Of a DNA stretch of 64,000 nucleotides, positions 51,625 to 64,000 are shown one piece after another. The stretch covers positions 22,279,501 through 22,343,500 of the forward strand of contig NC_135055.1 of NCBI RefSeq assembly GCF_051014685.1, in the 5' to 3' direction. The notes below the pieces were generated by a model, which saw only the letters and a program-made list of their open reading frames with translations, was not told where the DNA came from and made no database searches. The first letter of the stretch is position 1; every line of letters begins with the position of its first letter. This stretch comes from Ptiloglossa arizonensis. Its lineage: Eukaryota; Arthropoda; Insecta; Hymenoptera; Colletidae. Made by a program: the position numbers and the translations under genes.

Positions 51625-52980
51625 ATCTCCTACCTCCCACATCTCCCCCCACTCCGGTCAATACGGTTTTCATGGATCGGCACATACCGCTAATTAGTAT
51701 TCCGTGCCTCCGTCGTTCAATGGTATCGCGGCATCGTTTCTCTCGAAAAGCTGGCAAACAGTGCGTCGCCGAACCGGTCGAAAGCGAGATTATCGCGAGC
51801 CGCGTTCGAAACGGGGCCAGGACCGTGGGTCCGGCTCGATCCGTTAACATCGGAACGACGAACGAACAGTGAAAGCGGTAGGGATCGTCCGAGCGGCCGC
51901 ATCGGGATTCAAAACTTCGCAAAGGGTGCTCATCGGAGCCGGGCCGATCGCTCCCTTTGGCAAAGCCTCGGCCGGGTGACGCGGGGAATGGCCTCGACGA
52001 TGACGGGCGTTATCTCGCGATGAAACATTCTCGCGCAGCGAATTTAACGTCGCCCCCGGGGGCTGTCGGGTCCTTTGTACGCGTAGGTGCGCGTTAATGG
52101 CGACATATTTTTCGGGACGGTCCATGACCAGATAGCGCGACGCTGTCCGGCTTTCGCAGAATTTATGCCCGAGTCAAGGACCGAATGGAACCTCGACGCG
52201 AATGTACCGGGGGCTTGCGAGGAAACGCGATATTCGGCTCGCTGATTTGGCTTAAATTTTGCGCCTAATTAACGAACCACGTACGCCAAGAGGGCTTCCG
52301 CGTAGTTATAATACCCGAAGCGGTTCGGAACGTCGAACCCCGAACCGAACGCCGAGTTTTTCTTCACCGTGGATCGTTTCGTCGACGCGTCGACCCTTTC
52401 GAGGATCGTTCGCATTGTTCGAGCAAACGGAATTTCCAACGAACGTCGATCTCCAATTGCCGTAAAATAATCCACCGAATCGACCAACGATGCGCCCCTC
52501 GACGAAGAAGAACACTCCCTCGGTCGCGCGACCTCTTCCTCTTCCGCCTCCTCCCGTGTGAAACAAAAATTTCGCGTCCGGTCGGTTTCTTCGTTTTACA
52601 CCCCTGCGCGTAGTAATCTACTAAAAGCACGGAGAGCGCGGTACACATTTTTACGGCGCGATATCGCATAAATTTCGCAGGTACTCGAAACATTGAACGG
52701 CAATTTTTTCTCGGCCGGGACGCGTCGGAAAAATTATAAACGCCGGTTATACGTCACGATTAAGCGCGCGCACCGACGCTACGGAACGACGGACACGGCG
52801 TCGAGCGTGTAATCGCGATCTCGTCGTAATCGCGGACTCGCGGATATTTGTTTCAATAAGAACGCGAAACCCGGCCCTCGTAAATTCCGCGAGCACCGAG
52901 CGTGCACAGCGATATCGGGCCAGAGAAATTGAATTAATACGCGGCGCTCGAACGCGCGTTGCGCGCCCAGAAACGATCGG

Positions 52981-53013
52981 CGTTCGTTCGTTCGTTCGTT
53001 CGTTCGTTCGTTT
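52981..53013. repeat. (CGTT)n tetranucleotide repeat
   Basis: About seven exact CGTT units followed by degenerate copies (CGTTTGTTC). Confidence 0.9.
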
Positions 53014-53844
53014 GTTCATCGATGTGATTCACGAGGATGCGCGCGGCTCGCCGATCGATGCTTGCCCGCGAATTCGGAACTCGCGCCCCTCGCGAATCGC
53101 CCGTTTTAACGAGCGTTTTATGAAATTCGCTCCGCGTTTATCGAGGGGACGCGAACGGGCGTGTCTTATCGCTCGCGACGAAAACACGTACACGCGTCCC
53201 TGGAGCGTCTCGATGGGACGACGGTTCGTAAAACCGCTCGAGTGGGCTCCGAGGCTACCACCGACGCCGTGCAAGGAGATTCCGCGTACGAAAATAAAAA
53301 CGGCAGCGGCGAAGTAAAACGTCTGCGCGCTCGTTTCCGGTGAACGTCGACCGCGAAGTCTCGCGCGCGCGACTTACCGAAATTCGCTCGGACGCGGATT
53401 CGAAGGTGTTTTTTTCGCGATCCTAGGATCGAGAGACCGGGAAATTCGTCCTCCGTTTTCCCAGCGGTGCCCCGGCGAGATTTCTCGTCCGAATTTTCCG
53501 TTTCATTAACCGCGGCTCGCCGCGCTCGGGCATTAACGGGTCCGCGCTCGCGTATTTGCGCGGCGTGGTAATTAAGAGCTAATTAAAAATACCCGGGACC
53601 CGGCGATCGGTAAATAATCGGGGGAACGAAAGCTGCCGCGTGGCAAGATAAATCGAACGCCTATCTCTCGATCGTATAATGTATCCCGGATTTAAGCGGC
53701 GGCCGCTAATTGCGCACGGTATTCCGGAACCATTTAAATTGGTTCACCGCGACAGATCTAATCGCTCCGGCCGTCCGTTTGGCCCGGCCAATCCCTCCCA
53801 CCGTGCCCTTCCGCAACCCCGACCCCAGCCACCACCCCCTACCA

Positions 53845-53856
53845 CCCCCCCCCCCC
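53845..53856. repeat. C12 homopolymer in a C/A-rich tract
   Basis: Twelve consecutive C preceded by ACCACCCCCTACCA-like sequence. A likely site of sequencing length error. Confidence 0.85.
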
Positions 53857-54510
53857 TCGGTGGCAATTCTTTTCCCTCGGTTCGACTTTACCCCCGCCCA
53901 ATCGGAATCGGACGCTCCTGGTGCACGCGTTGCCGTCGACACCAGGAATTTTTCATCCGACGACGAGAAATTCGTCGACGTCCCGAGAGTTCATTGCGAA
54001 CGCTCGCCCGGCGAACGATCACGGTCGATTTTCGCGACGAAAGAATTTTAATTATACCGGCCGACGTTTCCGAACCGACCGCTTTTCCGATTTCTCCGTA
54101 TCGTCGGTCCGCGAAATCCTTCGGCCATCTTATTTTACGGCGGTCGTTCGTTACACGGGAAGAAAGATCGACGTCGCGTCACCGGGTGTCCGAGTCTCGT
54201 AAGCGGGCGAAAAATGGCCCGTTACGCGAAGCGATAACTTCCACCGGTTCGTTATTCGCGAAACGACGCTCGGTCCGGTTGCGCGATCCGCGTCTCGTTT
54301 AAACCGTGCACCGTCGATGACGCATTCGCGAAAAATCCGAACGAAGCGATTCGAGCACGGACGATTAACAAAATGGAAGAAATCCGTTTGGAAAGTCAGC
54401 CGGAGGAGAGCGCGGATTAACGAGCTCGGGGAGTCGCGGTCGCGAGGACCGATCGGTTCCCGAAACTTTCTTCTTATTGGGAAACTTATCGATCGGACGG
54501 TGGTAAAGAA

Positions 54511-54548
54511 GAGAGAGAGAGAGAGAGAGAGAGAGAAGAAAAAAAAAA
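54511..54548. repeat. (GA)13 microsatellite followed by an A-rich tail
   Basis: Thirteen GA units at 54511-54536, then AGAAAAAAAAAA-type sequence to 54548. Confidence 0.9.
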
Positions 54549-55768
54549 GCGCGGGGACCGAGGACTCGAGGAAAAAGATGGACAACGAGGAAAGGGGAAC
54601 TAATTTGCCGGGTGGCACTCGAGGAGGAGCTATTACCCCGAAGCTTCGAGGGGAAACTTACGGAATCTTAGAGGGTGCTCGAGCGCTACCTTAATAAGCG
54701 CCTTAACATCCCGTCTATAAATTTTAAGCGATGTAAAATTAGCGCGAGCCCAATGCCCGCCGTTGCCTGCCGTCCCAGGTTTCGAGCCCTATTTCTCTCC
54801 TTCGGCGCCCGGCCACCCCTTCGTCGTCGATCGCGTTCCATCGAACTCCCTCGAATAATAGGTTTCAACCTGCTACCGATCCGACGGCTATCGCGTCGGT
54901 TTGTACGTCCTTCGATCCACGAGCCGACACCCCTCCTCCGCTCTTTCGCCCATCCGTCCGGCATAGTCGTTATTAACCGGTATTCCGTCGGGAGTCGGGA
55001 GATAATTCGAGTCCGAGCACGCGAACGAAATTGGGTCTTGCTTCGATACCGATCCGGAGACGACCGAGCGAAACTGGGCCGAAGGGTAATCGACGACGAT
55101 CCTCGAACTTTGGGACGGCTTCGCGCCGCGTTTTTCATCACCGCGTTTGCCCCGTCCTTTGTATCGTACAGCGTTTCATCGATTCGTCGTCCGTTCGAGC
55201 GTCGGAATCTCGTAGAATTCCGTTTAGAGGCTTTCCTCGTCTCGGGTGGGAATCCGATTCTTTTTTAGGAACGGTCCGATCGCCGGGATTGCAAACCGTA
55301 CCGTGCGTTTCGAAAAGAAAATTCAACGAGCGCGTTCCCGGCCGTCGAAACGGACCGTCGAATCGAACGAAAAGGACGATCGCGAACGCGCCAGGACGAA
55401 GAAGAAAATCCCGAGGAAATGTTCGGAGCGGATCGCGTTCGATATTTTCCAGGTTCTTGGATCGCGTAAGGGGAATTTTCGCGCGATACCGGGCGTCCAC
55501 GCGAGAAAACCGTGTTCCAGCATCGTCGGGTGAATCGGACGGCCTCGACGTCGAAACAGGCATCCGGGTTCACGGTTCGCGTCGGATAATCGCTCTCGAA
55601 CGTCTCGAGCGCGGGCGAACCGGCACAATACGCGGTGGAGATAGGTCGACCATGCGGGGAGCATAATTTTCGGTCCGACAGGCCAGCCAATTCGGTTTCA
55701 GCCGGCCGAGCGAAATTGAATCCGAACCAGCGACGACGATCGCAGGGGTGCATCGAAGCGGCGGTCGT

Positions 55769-55801
55769 CGACCGTCTCTCGACCGTCTCTCGACCGTCTC
55801 T
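55769..55801. repeat. 11-bp tandem repeat CGACCGTCTCT x3
   Basis: Three exact copies. The period of 11 is close to one helical turn, but no function is implied by the sequence. Confidence 0.9.
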
Positions 55802-57088
55802 CGGCGGTTCGCCTTTCAGCGTGGCGCGCTTCCGATGTAAACGCGCGACCGATTTTCGGCCGGAGCGAAGGGTGAGGAAACGACGCGAGAAATCGGCGGA
55901 GGAGCCTCGTACAACGCGCACGGAACAATGCCCGGGGGAAGAAAGGAACCGAGGAAAGAAAGGGCGATCGTGGACGTCACGGAGAAGGAGGAGGAGGGGG
56001 AGGAGTAGTATGGGCGAGGAGGGAAGGGTCTGAAACGCGCACGATTTACTTTGCAAACGACAAGGAACTCGGTAAACTCCGAGGCGCCCCCGATACGACA
56101 CCCCCGTCTGAAAACTTGGCCAATAAGCGACGAAAACAAGAAAGAGGCGCGCCTCTCCGGGGGGTGGGAAGGACGGGGTGCATAAACGTAAGCAGGTACG
56201 TTAACGGCTTCAAAACAGTCGAATATATTTCCCGGATCGACGCCGCTCTTCTTTCTCGGCGTCGTCGTTCTTCTTCGGCTCTTCTTCCGCTTGGACCGCG
56301 ATTACTCGCCGGCGTGCTTTTTCCTCGGCCGAACGTCGAGTTCGCTGAAACCGTCGGAGACAATCGTCGCGCGGAGAGAGCAACCGCTCTTGTAAACAGC
56401 CCGCGAACCGTGTCCCCTTCCGGGACGCGACTCTCTTTTAACCGTAGACGAAAAACTTCCGCTACGGATCGTACGATCACCGAGCGAATAAATCCGCGGA
56501 ACGGACAACTCTTTCCTCGCCCGAACTTTCGAACTCGCGACAAATTGTGCAATTCGTCCCGGTCGCGCCGGGAGCCTGTCCGCTTCCGAATCGGTTCCCT
56601 TTTTTCCATTTTTGAGCATTCGACGTCGCGTTGTTCTTACCGAACGATAAATCGTTGGACGGGGATCCGATCTCCGGTCGTTCCGTAATCAATCGACGGG
56701 TTCGCGCGCGGACGAACGGGTACGGTTTTCGCTTCGGACGCGTTTTTCGCGACGCAACGACCTCCGCGACCGCACGGAACGTTCGAGAGTCCCTCGACGC
56801 GGTGAATCGCGGCGTTGGATTCGAAGCGTCGCGTCGCGCGAGAACGTGTATCTTGCCGGGCGCGCGTGGAGGGAAAAAGTGGACGAAGCGGTCGGGATCG
56901 AGGAAGCTCGAAAGTCGAGAGGGGCTTGCCAGGGGGAGAACGGAGAAACGGAAGAAAAGAGAGCGCGGACCGAACGGAAGAAGCGGAGGGGCGAGAGAGA
57001 GAGGTCCGCGAAAGCTGGCTGCAAGAAATAATTGAGGGAAAGGGGCGAACCGGAGCGGAGAAGCGAGGGTGGCTGCCGGGAAGGACAA

Positions 57089-57210
57089 GGGGCGGGGGAG
57101 GGAAGGATTGCAATTGTGGTTGCGGGTACTCGCTGGAAACGCGATTCACGCTCGCCGGAACCGATCGATGCGCCGAGTCGACCGACAGCTGCGGCTGCAG
57201 CTGCAGGTAG
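57089..57210. promoter_or_regulatory. Candidate cis-regulatory cluster: GC box, two CAGCTG E-boxes, CAGGTAG
   Basis: A purine-rich run of about 250 bp ends in a GGGGCGGGGGAGGG box (57089-57102), typical of Sp1/KLF sites. It is followed by CAGCTG at 57186 and 57198, the second inside the palindrome CTGCAGCTGCAG. An exact CAGGTAG at 57204-57210 is the consensus of the insect pioneer factor Zelda. The patch has fewer CpGs than its surroundings. Individual motifs are expected by chance, and only the clustering is notable. Confidence 0.25.
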
Positions 57211-58155
57211 AACCGAGCCAGCCGGCTCTCGACGTAGAAGCGACAGCGCTCTGTCGCGGCTCTCTTCGCTCGGATCGAAGCGAGGACGACGCATTAGCGC
57301 TCGTACACCGTTGCCTCCTGAACGCTTCGCGATAATACGCTTCCGCGTGCAGGGTTCCCGCGTGTGTGGGTGAACGCACCCAAACGGGCAACCGGTGCCG
57401 CGTAGGTGAATGCATGCCTGGCCGCGCGCTTCGAATAACAGCGAATGGAGCACCGCAAGAGGAAGATCCGCAACCCGTTGCAATGCGCGCCGAACGATAT
57501 CGCGTTGTAACGTTGCGCGAGAATTTCACCAACCCTCTTTGTGCGCCCGGAAAACCGGGTCGCCGCGCAAGGTCGCCCCGCGATACCTAACCGAACCGAA
57601 CCGATCGTTCGGTGCGCGAGACACCGGAGAAGCGTCCGAACGATGGAAAGCTTTCGCGAACAACGTTCTCGCGCGTTGCGACGACACTTTTTTCGACGCC
57701 CCGTTATCCGCGGAGAACGTCGTTTCCATCGTAATTGTTTGGTCGTCGATCGATCCTCGGCCACGAGAAACGTAAATTTTTGGTTATCGCGCGACCGAGT
57801 TTCCCTCGCGCGATTCTCGATAAAAGCAGCCTCGTTAACACGAGAATAAAATAGCGGGAAAAAGACGAACGAGCAACGACGTCGATCGCGCGCGTCAGAT
57901 CCATCAACGCGAGTCGATCGACCCTCGGTTTCCCTCCTGCGGCCGCGCGTACGGTTTTTAACGCTTCCCGCTCGAGCGGAACGGGATCGAGCGAGAGCTA
58001 CGCGCCTCGGGCCGCGCCCGCCGCGAAACGTGTAAACGACAGCTGTAACGAATGGCCTGATTAATTTGTTCCGAGACGATGATCGATCCCGGGGCGAAGT
58101 TTTTCATTTGCCGAGCGCGAGATCGTTTTCTAACGGGGGCGTCGTAACGCTCCGC

Positions 58156-58173
58156 TCTCTCTCTCTCTCTCTG
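58156..58173. repeat. (CT)n microsatellite
   Basis: Nine CT units followed by a degenerate pyrimidine stretch. Confidence 0.85.
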
Positions 58174-61100
58174 CTTCTCTCTCGCACCGAGTACAAAGTT
58201 TGAGACTTGGAACAAGGTCAACGGCTGCCTCATTGGCGGTAACGGTGGTTGCACTCGACGTATCGTGCAAACGGGTAATATTTTAACGTTTACCGAGGTC
58301 GTGCGATTCGATCGTTGGCGGCACGACGAAGCAACGGAGAACGATCGGCCCGCAACCCCGGAACCGGTGGGGACTCGCCGGTTTCGTTGGTAACGACGTT
58401 AGGGTCGACGTAATCGAGTCACCGGCGACGCAATCCACGGATCCTGGACCCGAAATACGCGTTCTTCCGGCATCGAATTACCGGCCGCTCGTGTTTGTCG
58501 TTCGTCAAAACCGGACCGCTCTTCTTTCACTCTGATCTCTCGGTGTCTTTTTTTCCCGTTTCGTTCCACTCGTTATACATTCCGCGTTATTTACCGAACG
58601 CGTTTACTTCCTTTCCTCGAGCGTTCCGCGTACGCTTTGTATTTCGGTTAAACGCCGTTGGGGGACTCGATCCTCGAGCGTGTAATAGCTCTCGGCTGGT
58701 CTCCGTCTGTCTCTCGTTCGTCTTGCTCGAAATTCCGAGGCTCTCGAGCGGGAAGATTGCCAAGTATTCCGAGCGGTAGGAGAGAGGAGGGCACCGAGTA
58801 CCCTCGGCCCGGTCCGAGCGGGCTGAAAAACGCGAACCGCGAGGACGTATCGACGGCCATGTACGTCGAGTAGCGTCGTTCCTTATCGGGTGGGTCCTTC
58901 TGGCTTCTTTTTCCGCGTCGTTCGGCTTCCACGGGGAATCCCAATTTACCGGTATTCAAAACGGGCAATAACTCCGGCGAGTTTTTTCGTACGCGGCGCG
59001 GAATCGGCCGATCGGCCTACATACATATATGTATGGTGGACGGCGAGGGCCCGCGAGTTCGGCCGTCGGCCGTCGGCCTCTCGTAGCCATTTTTCCGCTC
59101 GGAGCTTCGCCCCGGTGGCCCGTAAGACCTCGAAATTTATTTTATCCCCGCGCTCTTGTACCTTCTCCCTGACGCCCGCGCGTACGCCAAACGAGAGAAA
59201 CCAGGAAATCCACGGTACAGAAAATTTATCGGCTCGGAAAGTTCTCGGCTGCATTCACTGGTCGCGGGAGAATCTCTATTTCCCGGACACTCGCCGGTGG
59301 AAAAAAAAAGACGATCGATCGAAAGAACGGCGCGGTAGTCAGCCGACGAGGTGTAAATTCGTCCGACGGGGGAGCGAGCGTATCGCGGGAGAGCGACGGG
59401 AACGCGCTGTCTCCGGCTAGAAATTATTGCGCGGAGCTACGCCGCCGGTGACTTACGCGATTCAATCGAACGAGACCGTTCCTCCCGCGCCGATTTTCAC
59501 GGCACCCGGAACTTTCGAATCGCGGGATCGTGCCCGATCGTTCCAACTTCCCGTACGACCGGCTACGTCCGCCGTTAATAATAATCAAGATTTTATTCGA
59601 GTCCCGCGAGTTCGTCCCGGGGTAGGGAAAACCACAATTTGCTCAAAGTTTTCAAGGATCGATCGAGGTGCGCGTCGAGTCGTACCGTTTCGAAGGAATT
59701 AACGCGAACCGAGTCCGGACACCGATCGGGACCGTTCGTATTCCGTCCGCGATCGCAATTTACGATATTACCCGGCAAAGTTCGACGAAACGATCGTTTT
59801 CGAAAGCCGGCTGGCTTCGAGCAACCGCCCCGGACCGCGTTTTTAAGTCGCGATGTACGAACCGGAACGCTCGAGCACGGAACGCCTCGACTTCCTCCCT
59901 CGACCCGTGCTCCCGCCACCGCCACCGCCCCCTAACGGCCACGTAATCCTATTAGAAAGGCCCCGGGAACGCTTATGCTTCCCGAACAAACATTTAATAC
60001 GCGAAAACTTTCTTCGAACCGTCGCTGCTGCGGAATCGACGACTGCGTAAAACCCTCCTACGAAAATTCCGCTCCCGCGAGACGAGTCCCGCAAAATCAA
60101 CGCGAGCGTATTCGCTAAGGTTACGGGGAAAAGTGCTCTCGAAGGTACCGTGGTTTGCGCTCGTTTCTCACTTCGCGATCGGAAGGAACATTGTCGATCC
60201 TCGTGGCTCGCGCGCCGTGAAAATCGTGTTTTCTTCTCACCGAGGGTGGAAATTCACAAGTGATTCTCCTCGATCGAACGTGTACAAGACACAATTATTC
60301 GTGGCTGGTCGAGCGACGTCGCGAATACAAATAAGCTCGGATCACCGCGTAGGGGCTCTTGGCCCTCTTCCGGTTCTCGCAGCGGACTCGACTGTTCTTC
60401 GCCGGAACGGTTTAATATTCCCTTCCCCGGGCGACCGCCGCAATCTCGTCCGTCCAACGCCAAATTTTACGATGCCGGGCGCGTGCTCGGCAATAACTAA
60501 CGCTCCCGGAACCTCTCGCGGCACGAGATTTCGATTCGTGAATCTTGACCGTAGCTCGCTCGAAAGGGCCACCGTTGAAACGCGACCGGAGCTCGTAAAT
60601 CGTGGATCGTTACGAACGCGACTTTGGCCCGGTGGGGAGTGCGGAGCCTGGAAGGTTCCAATTATCGGACCTCGTCGAACCGAGCCGGTCCTCTCGCGAG
60701 CCGTCGATCTCGCGCTGTAATACGAGCGACGGTAACGAGCGGAAAGGGCGAAAGGCTGCCCGGCGAGCCCTCGGTAGAATCGCGAGCACGAACGCGGAAG
60801 AGAGGGTCCTCCTCCACGGTGACGATCGAACGGACCTCGACCGCCGATGCGACCGCAACCGCGTCGACGACAATGGTCTCGTGCTCGATGAAGCAACGGT
60901 GACAGCGATGGCAAAGCCCGACACCCGACGCCCGACACTGACGGCAACGACAATGTCGATGACGGTCATCGCCGGGTACCATCTACCGTGAACGGTCCAA
61001 CGGTCGCGCCTCGCGACGATCCCCCGACCGAAATTGATTTCGTCGCTCCACGAACGAGGAACGTCCAGGAATTTCCACGGTTTTCTCCGTGCTGGCGAGC

Positions 61101-63096
61101 TCCGAGCGGGACGTTTCGTACAGCGGAGGGAAATCGCGGACGACGATGCTTCTTTGGCCGAATCGAACGATCCGGAAGGGAATGCCCTCTTCGAGCCGAT
61201 ATCTCGGGACGAAACCCTCGCGATCGCGTTTCCCGTTCGCGAGTTATTTTCGGTACGGTGTTGCGCGCAGTCCCGATGCGGATCCGGTAACGAGGTATTG
61301 CTTTCCGGAATATTAAAAAAAGAAAGAAAGAAATAGAAAAAACTCCCCCCGGCAAAGAGAAGTCGTTCCGTCGACCATTTCGAAAATTGCGAGCCATTGT
61401 CGTTTTCGATATTTCCTGTCTACCTTGAATTCTCTTTTCCCCGAGGGAATCACGGTTGATCGCGCGGCAGACAGCGTTGCGTTTCGAATTCGTAACGAAC
61501 AGAGATATGGAAACGCGAGCGCGTCTACGCGACGCCGAATGTTTTGCGGTCAAGGTCGGAAGGAAGGTCGCGCGGGATATCGCGCAACGAGGAAATCGGA
61601 ACGCAGCGGATACGACGGTACGATTCGCGGAGGAGGTCCGTTCGAACCGCGCGATTCGTTTCCCCTGTCGCGGAACGGAGTCGATTACTCACCGTGGCCA
61701 TTGTTCCTCCCGAGTGTCTCGGTTTACGCGCTCGATAGGTCCGCGCGAGGGAAAGTATTCGAGACCGTAGGGCCGTGTTCGATCCCATCGGACGTCGAGT
61801 AATTTCAATACCGCGGGAGCTTATTACCGAGCACCCGTTGCCGGGAGTCCGCTATTATCGAACGCTGCGCCCCGGTATCCAGCAGCGATAATTATAGATA
61901 CATCGGATATTCGTAGGCGAACAATGCGACACGGAGGCGCGAGTTATCGACCGGTCGTACCGAAAACGGCCAGGATAGTTCGAGATCGACGCCGGGGTAT
62001 CGGTGGTCGCTGGTCGAACTCGTTACACCGATAAACCGTGCCACGATCGGCACGGCGTGTCTTTATCGGGATTTTTATTCGAGCCGTAATCCGCGTCATT
62101 ATCGGCCCACGGCGGTTCGAATTCCATAAGCCGACGTGGTTTATCGCGATCGGGCGCGCAACGTTGCCGCCCGATCGAAGATCAACGAGCCGCTATCGAC
62201 GCCGCGGCGACGTTTTATTTCGGTCGCGTGCTACGGTGCGTTCGTCACCGTCCCCTCGTTTCGCCACCGACCCGTACCGACCGTCCCGAGTTCGAAAACC
62301 GACGCCAATCGCATTAGCGCGACAGTCGGCGAGCCGTCCTCTCGAAAGTATCGCCCCCTCGGTGGTAATAGATTAGCGAGCCGCGCGACAACAGCGGTCG
62401 CGATTACGGATACCGAGCAAACACGAGTAACTCTCCTTCGATCCCCGACGAACGACATCCTTCTTCGCGAATTGGAAGCAACGGGCTATCGCCTTAACGG
62501 GTCGTCAAGTTCGACTTGGAAAACAATTTCGGTCTCCCGTCCCGGCTCGCTCGAGGGGAGTACCGCAATTTATGCGAGATACCGTCCGCCCGTATTAATT
62601 TGCCGTTCGTGAGTTTCTTCGCGCGCAATTCCGCTCGGTATCTGGAACTTGTATGCTAATACCGCTCCGTATAAATACGCGTACACGACGAACGGGTAAA
62701 ATTTATTCGTACGGGGAAGGGTACGCGTCGAGTCCGACCGGTGCCAGTGGAAACGTTCCGCGATGGTCGGACCAGAGTCCGAGGGATCTTCGAGCTCGAG
62801 TTTCTCGAAAAGTTCTCCTCTTCGTTTTCGATTCGGATTTTCACCGAGTAACGTTTCGCGTCGTCCGTTTGTTTCTCGATTTCGTCTCCGTCGCGCGTGA
62901 AATCGCGTTCGCATCGAGTCCGAGCGCGACACCGAACGCGTCCAGCTTTTCCCTCGGTCCCTGTTTCATCGGGGCAACACCTAAACGGACAGATATTTCG
63001 CCTCGCGCGGTAAAACGGTCCTCCTTTTTTATTTTTTCCATTTTTCTCGTTGCCCCTCGTTTTTCAGAATTCGGTGCCTTTTGTCGCGTCGCGCTA

Positions 63097-63129
63097 CCTC
63101 TCTCTCTCTCTCTATCTCTCTCTGTCTCT
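63097..63129. repeat. (CT)n microsatellite, interrupted
   Basis: CT run with A and G interruptions, extending into TCTGTCTCTG. Confidence 0.85.
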
Positions 63130-63690
63130 GTTCGGTTTTTGGCGCGTCGACGCCGTGGACGCGGATAAAATTTTCGACGAGCGACGCGGTCCACCGCCGT
63201 CGGGAATATTCGAAGCTCGCTTTGTCATCGAAGCTCGCGCGAGCACAAAGCCGGGCCGACGGTTGTCGCGAAATGTCGTTAGATACCGGGCGCGACTGCT
63301 CGTTACACCGACGAGGCTTCGAATAATGCCTCGCGAGTCGCCGGACAATACCCGAACGATGTTTTTACATTCGCGATCGGTCGTTTGTTCTACCGTGTCG
63401 CTTGGCGTCCCCCTGGCCCCTCGGTCTCTTCGCGCGTCATCGACTTGTGACGCAAACTACTCGAAATAAGCGCGACCCGATACGCGGTGGTGCCGGTTGA
63501 CCGTACGCGAAACAGATTTCCCGGAATAACGAGAACAATGCGCGGCTTTGTGCGACAGAAATTGCTCGGAATGCATCGGTTCGAGCGTTAACCGTGACAA
63601 AACGTCCCCGAAAATGTCGAGTATCGTTAAACGGAGACTCTGCGAGAGCGTTCCACTGTTGCGTGCTCTCCAAGCGTTTATTTTCTTCTC

Positions 63691-63720
63691 TCTCTATCTC
63701 TCTCTATCCCTCTCTATCTC
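63691..63720. repeat. 10-bp tandem repeat TCTCTATCTC x3
   Basis: Three adjacent copies of a 10-bp pyrimidine-rich unit. The middle copy has a single T-to-C change. Confidence 0.85.
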
Positions 63721-64000
63721 CCTCTTCGTCTCTCGATGCAATAAGAGAAACGTTTCCGGTACGACGAGAACCGATCCAACGACTCACTCGTTAATTTCGA
63801 ACCGGTCCGAACGAGAAGGGTCGTTACGAGAAATGTAAGAGAAAAGAGGGCGAGACAATAAGTAGCGGAAAAGGGAAAAGAGTCCATTACGTATTGCGAG
63901 AATATTCATCTCGAAGTTAACGAACGGGAAAACTCCACCTTTTCCTCCACCTGACTCGCGGAACCGTCTCCTTTCCAGCGCCGAGACGACGCGTTCTTTA

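Larger units (their letters stand above)
38209..64000 (+). other. Downstream region, at least 25.8 kb of intron after exon D
   Basis: It starts with a consensus donor (GTAAGT) and runs to the window edge without a recognisable TPR exon, so it is taken as intron. It is CpG-dense with many spurious ORFs. Contents noted separately: the hairpin at 38755, CCG-type repeat at 39883, 12-bp repeat at 42050, GCGGT repeat at 47381, tandem repeat at 49043, G-quadruplex candidate at 51601, TTCG repeat at 52981, C-tract at 53845, GA run at 54511, 11-bp repeat at 55769, motif cluster at 57089-57210 and TC-rich repeats near 63100 and 63700. A nested gene on either strand cannot be excluded, but none is supported. 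Confidence 0.6.

Noticed and set aside
57958..58254. 98-codon minus-strand ORF beginning MQPPLPPMRQ
   Set aside because: The composition is more protein-like than most, but the first codon is GTG, a CT microsatellite encodes its RERER stretch, and no homologue is known to me.
59020..59035. 16-bp perfect palindrome CATACATATATGTATG
   Set aside because: Same chance expectation. It is simple AT-rich alternation with no associated feature.

Overview
This is eukaryotic DNA, most likely from an insect and probably a hymenopteran such as a bee. The coding signal is a set of spliced exons with GT-AG boundaries, separated by introns from under 1 kb to more than 25 kb. Nothing looks bacterial: there are no operons, Shine-Dalgarno-led ORFs, CRISPR arrays or rRNA. 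The non-coding sequence is fairly GC-rich and unusually dense in CpG words (TCG, CGA, CGCG), with many short CpG-rich tandem repeats. Strong CpG over-representation is known from bee genomes. The placement in Hymenoptera is an inference, since no taxon-specific gene is visible.

The only gene I can support is on the + strand between 27425 and 38208: four consecutive internal exons of a TMTC2-type protein (transmembrane and TPR repeat-containing protein, a GT-C-fold O-mannosyltransferase family of the ER membrane). The exons (27425-27665, 28584-28880, 32416-33307, 38094-38208) join in phase to 515 codons' worth of sequence. They cover the conserved block after the first luminal acidic motif, several membrane segments, the DUF1736 region, a Cys-rich variable loop, and the first TPR repeat. 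The 5' exon(s), with the start codon and the acidic motif, and the 3' exons, with the remaining TPRs, were not found and probably lie outside the window.

Layout: 1-27424 is upstream intron or flank. 27425-38208 holds the four exons and three introns (918, 3535 and 4786 bp). 38209-64000 is at least 25.8 kb of downstream intron. The long ORFs elsewhere, on both strands, mostly begin at non-ATG codons, are Arg/Ser-rich and mirror each other. They follow from the scarcity of TA-containing stop words and are not genes.

The most interesting unexplained structures are two long imperfect hairpins in CpG-poor islands. One, at 35031-35191 in the intron between exons C and D, has about 50 base pairs including G:U wobbles. 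The other, at 38755-38870 just after exon D, has 28 pairs over 31 positions with no gaps. They could be intronic small-RNA precursors or decayed foldback/MITE-type elements. Other items are a nested inverted-repeat block (30060-30320), a TACGTG cluster (21237-21259), a minus-strand G-quadruplex candidate (51601-51624), and many microsatellites.
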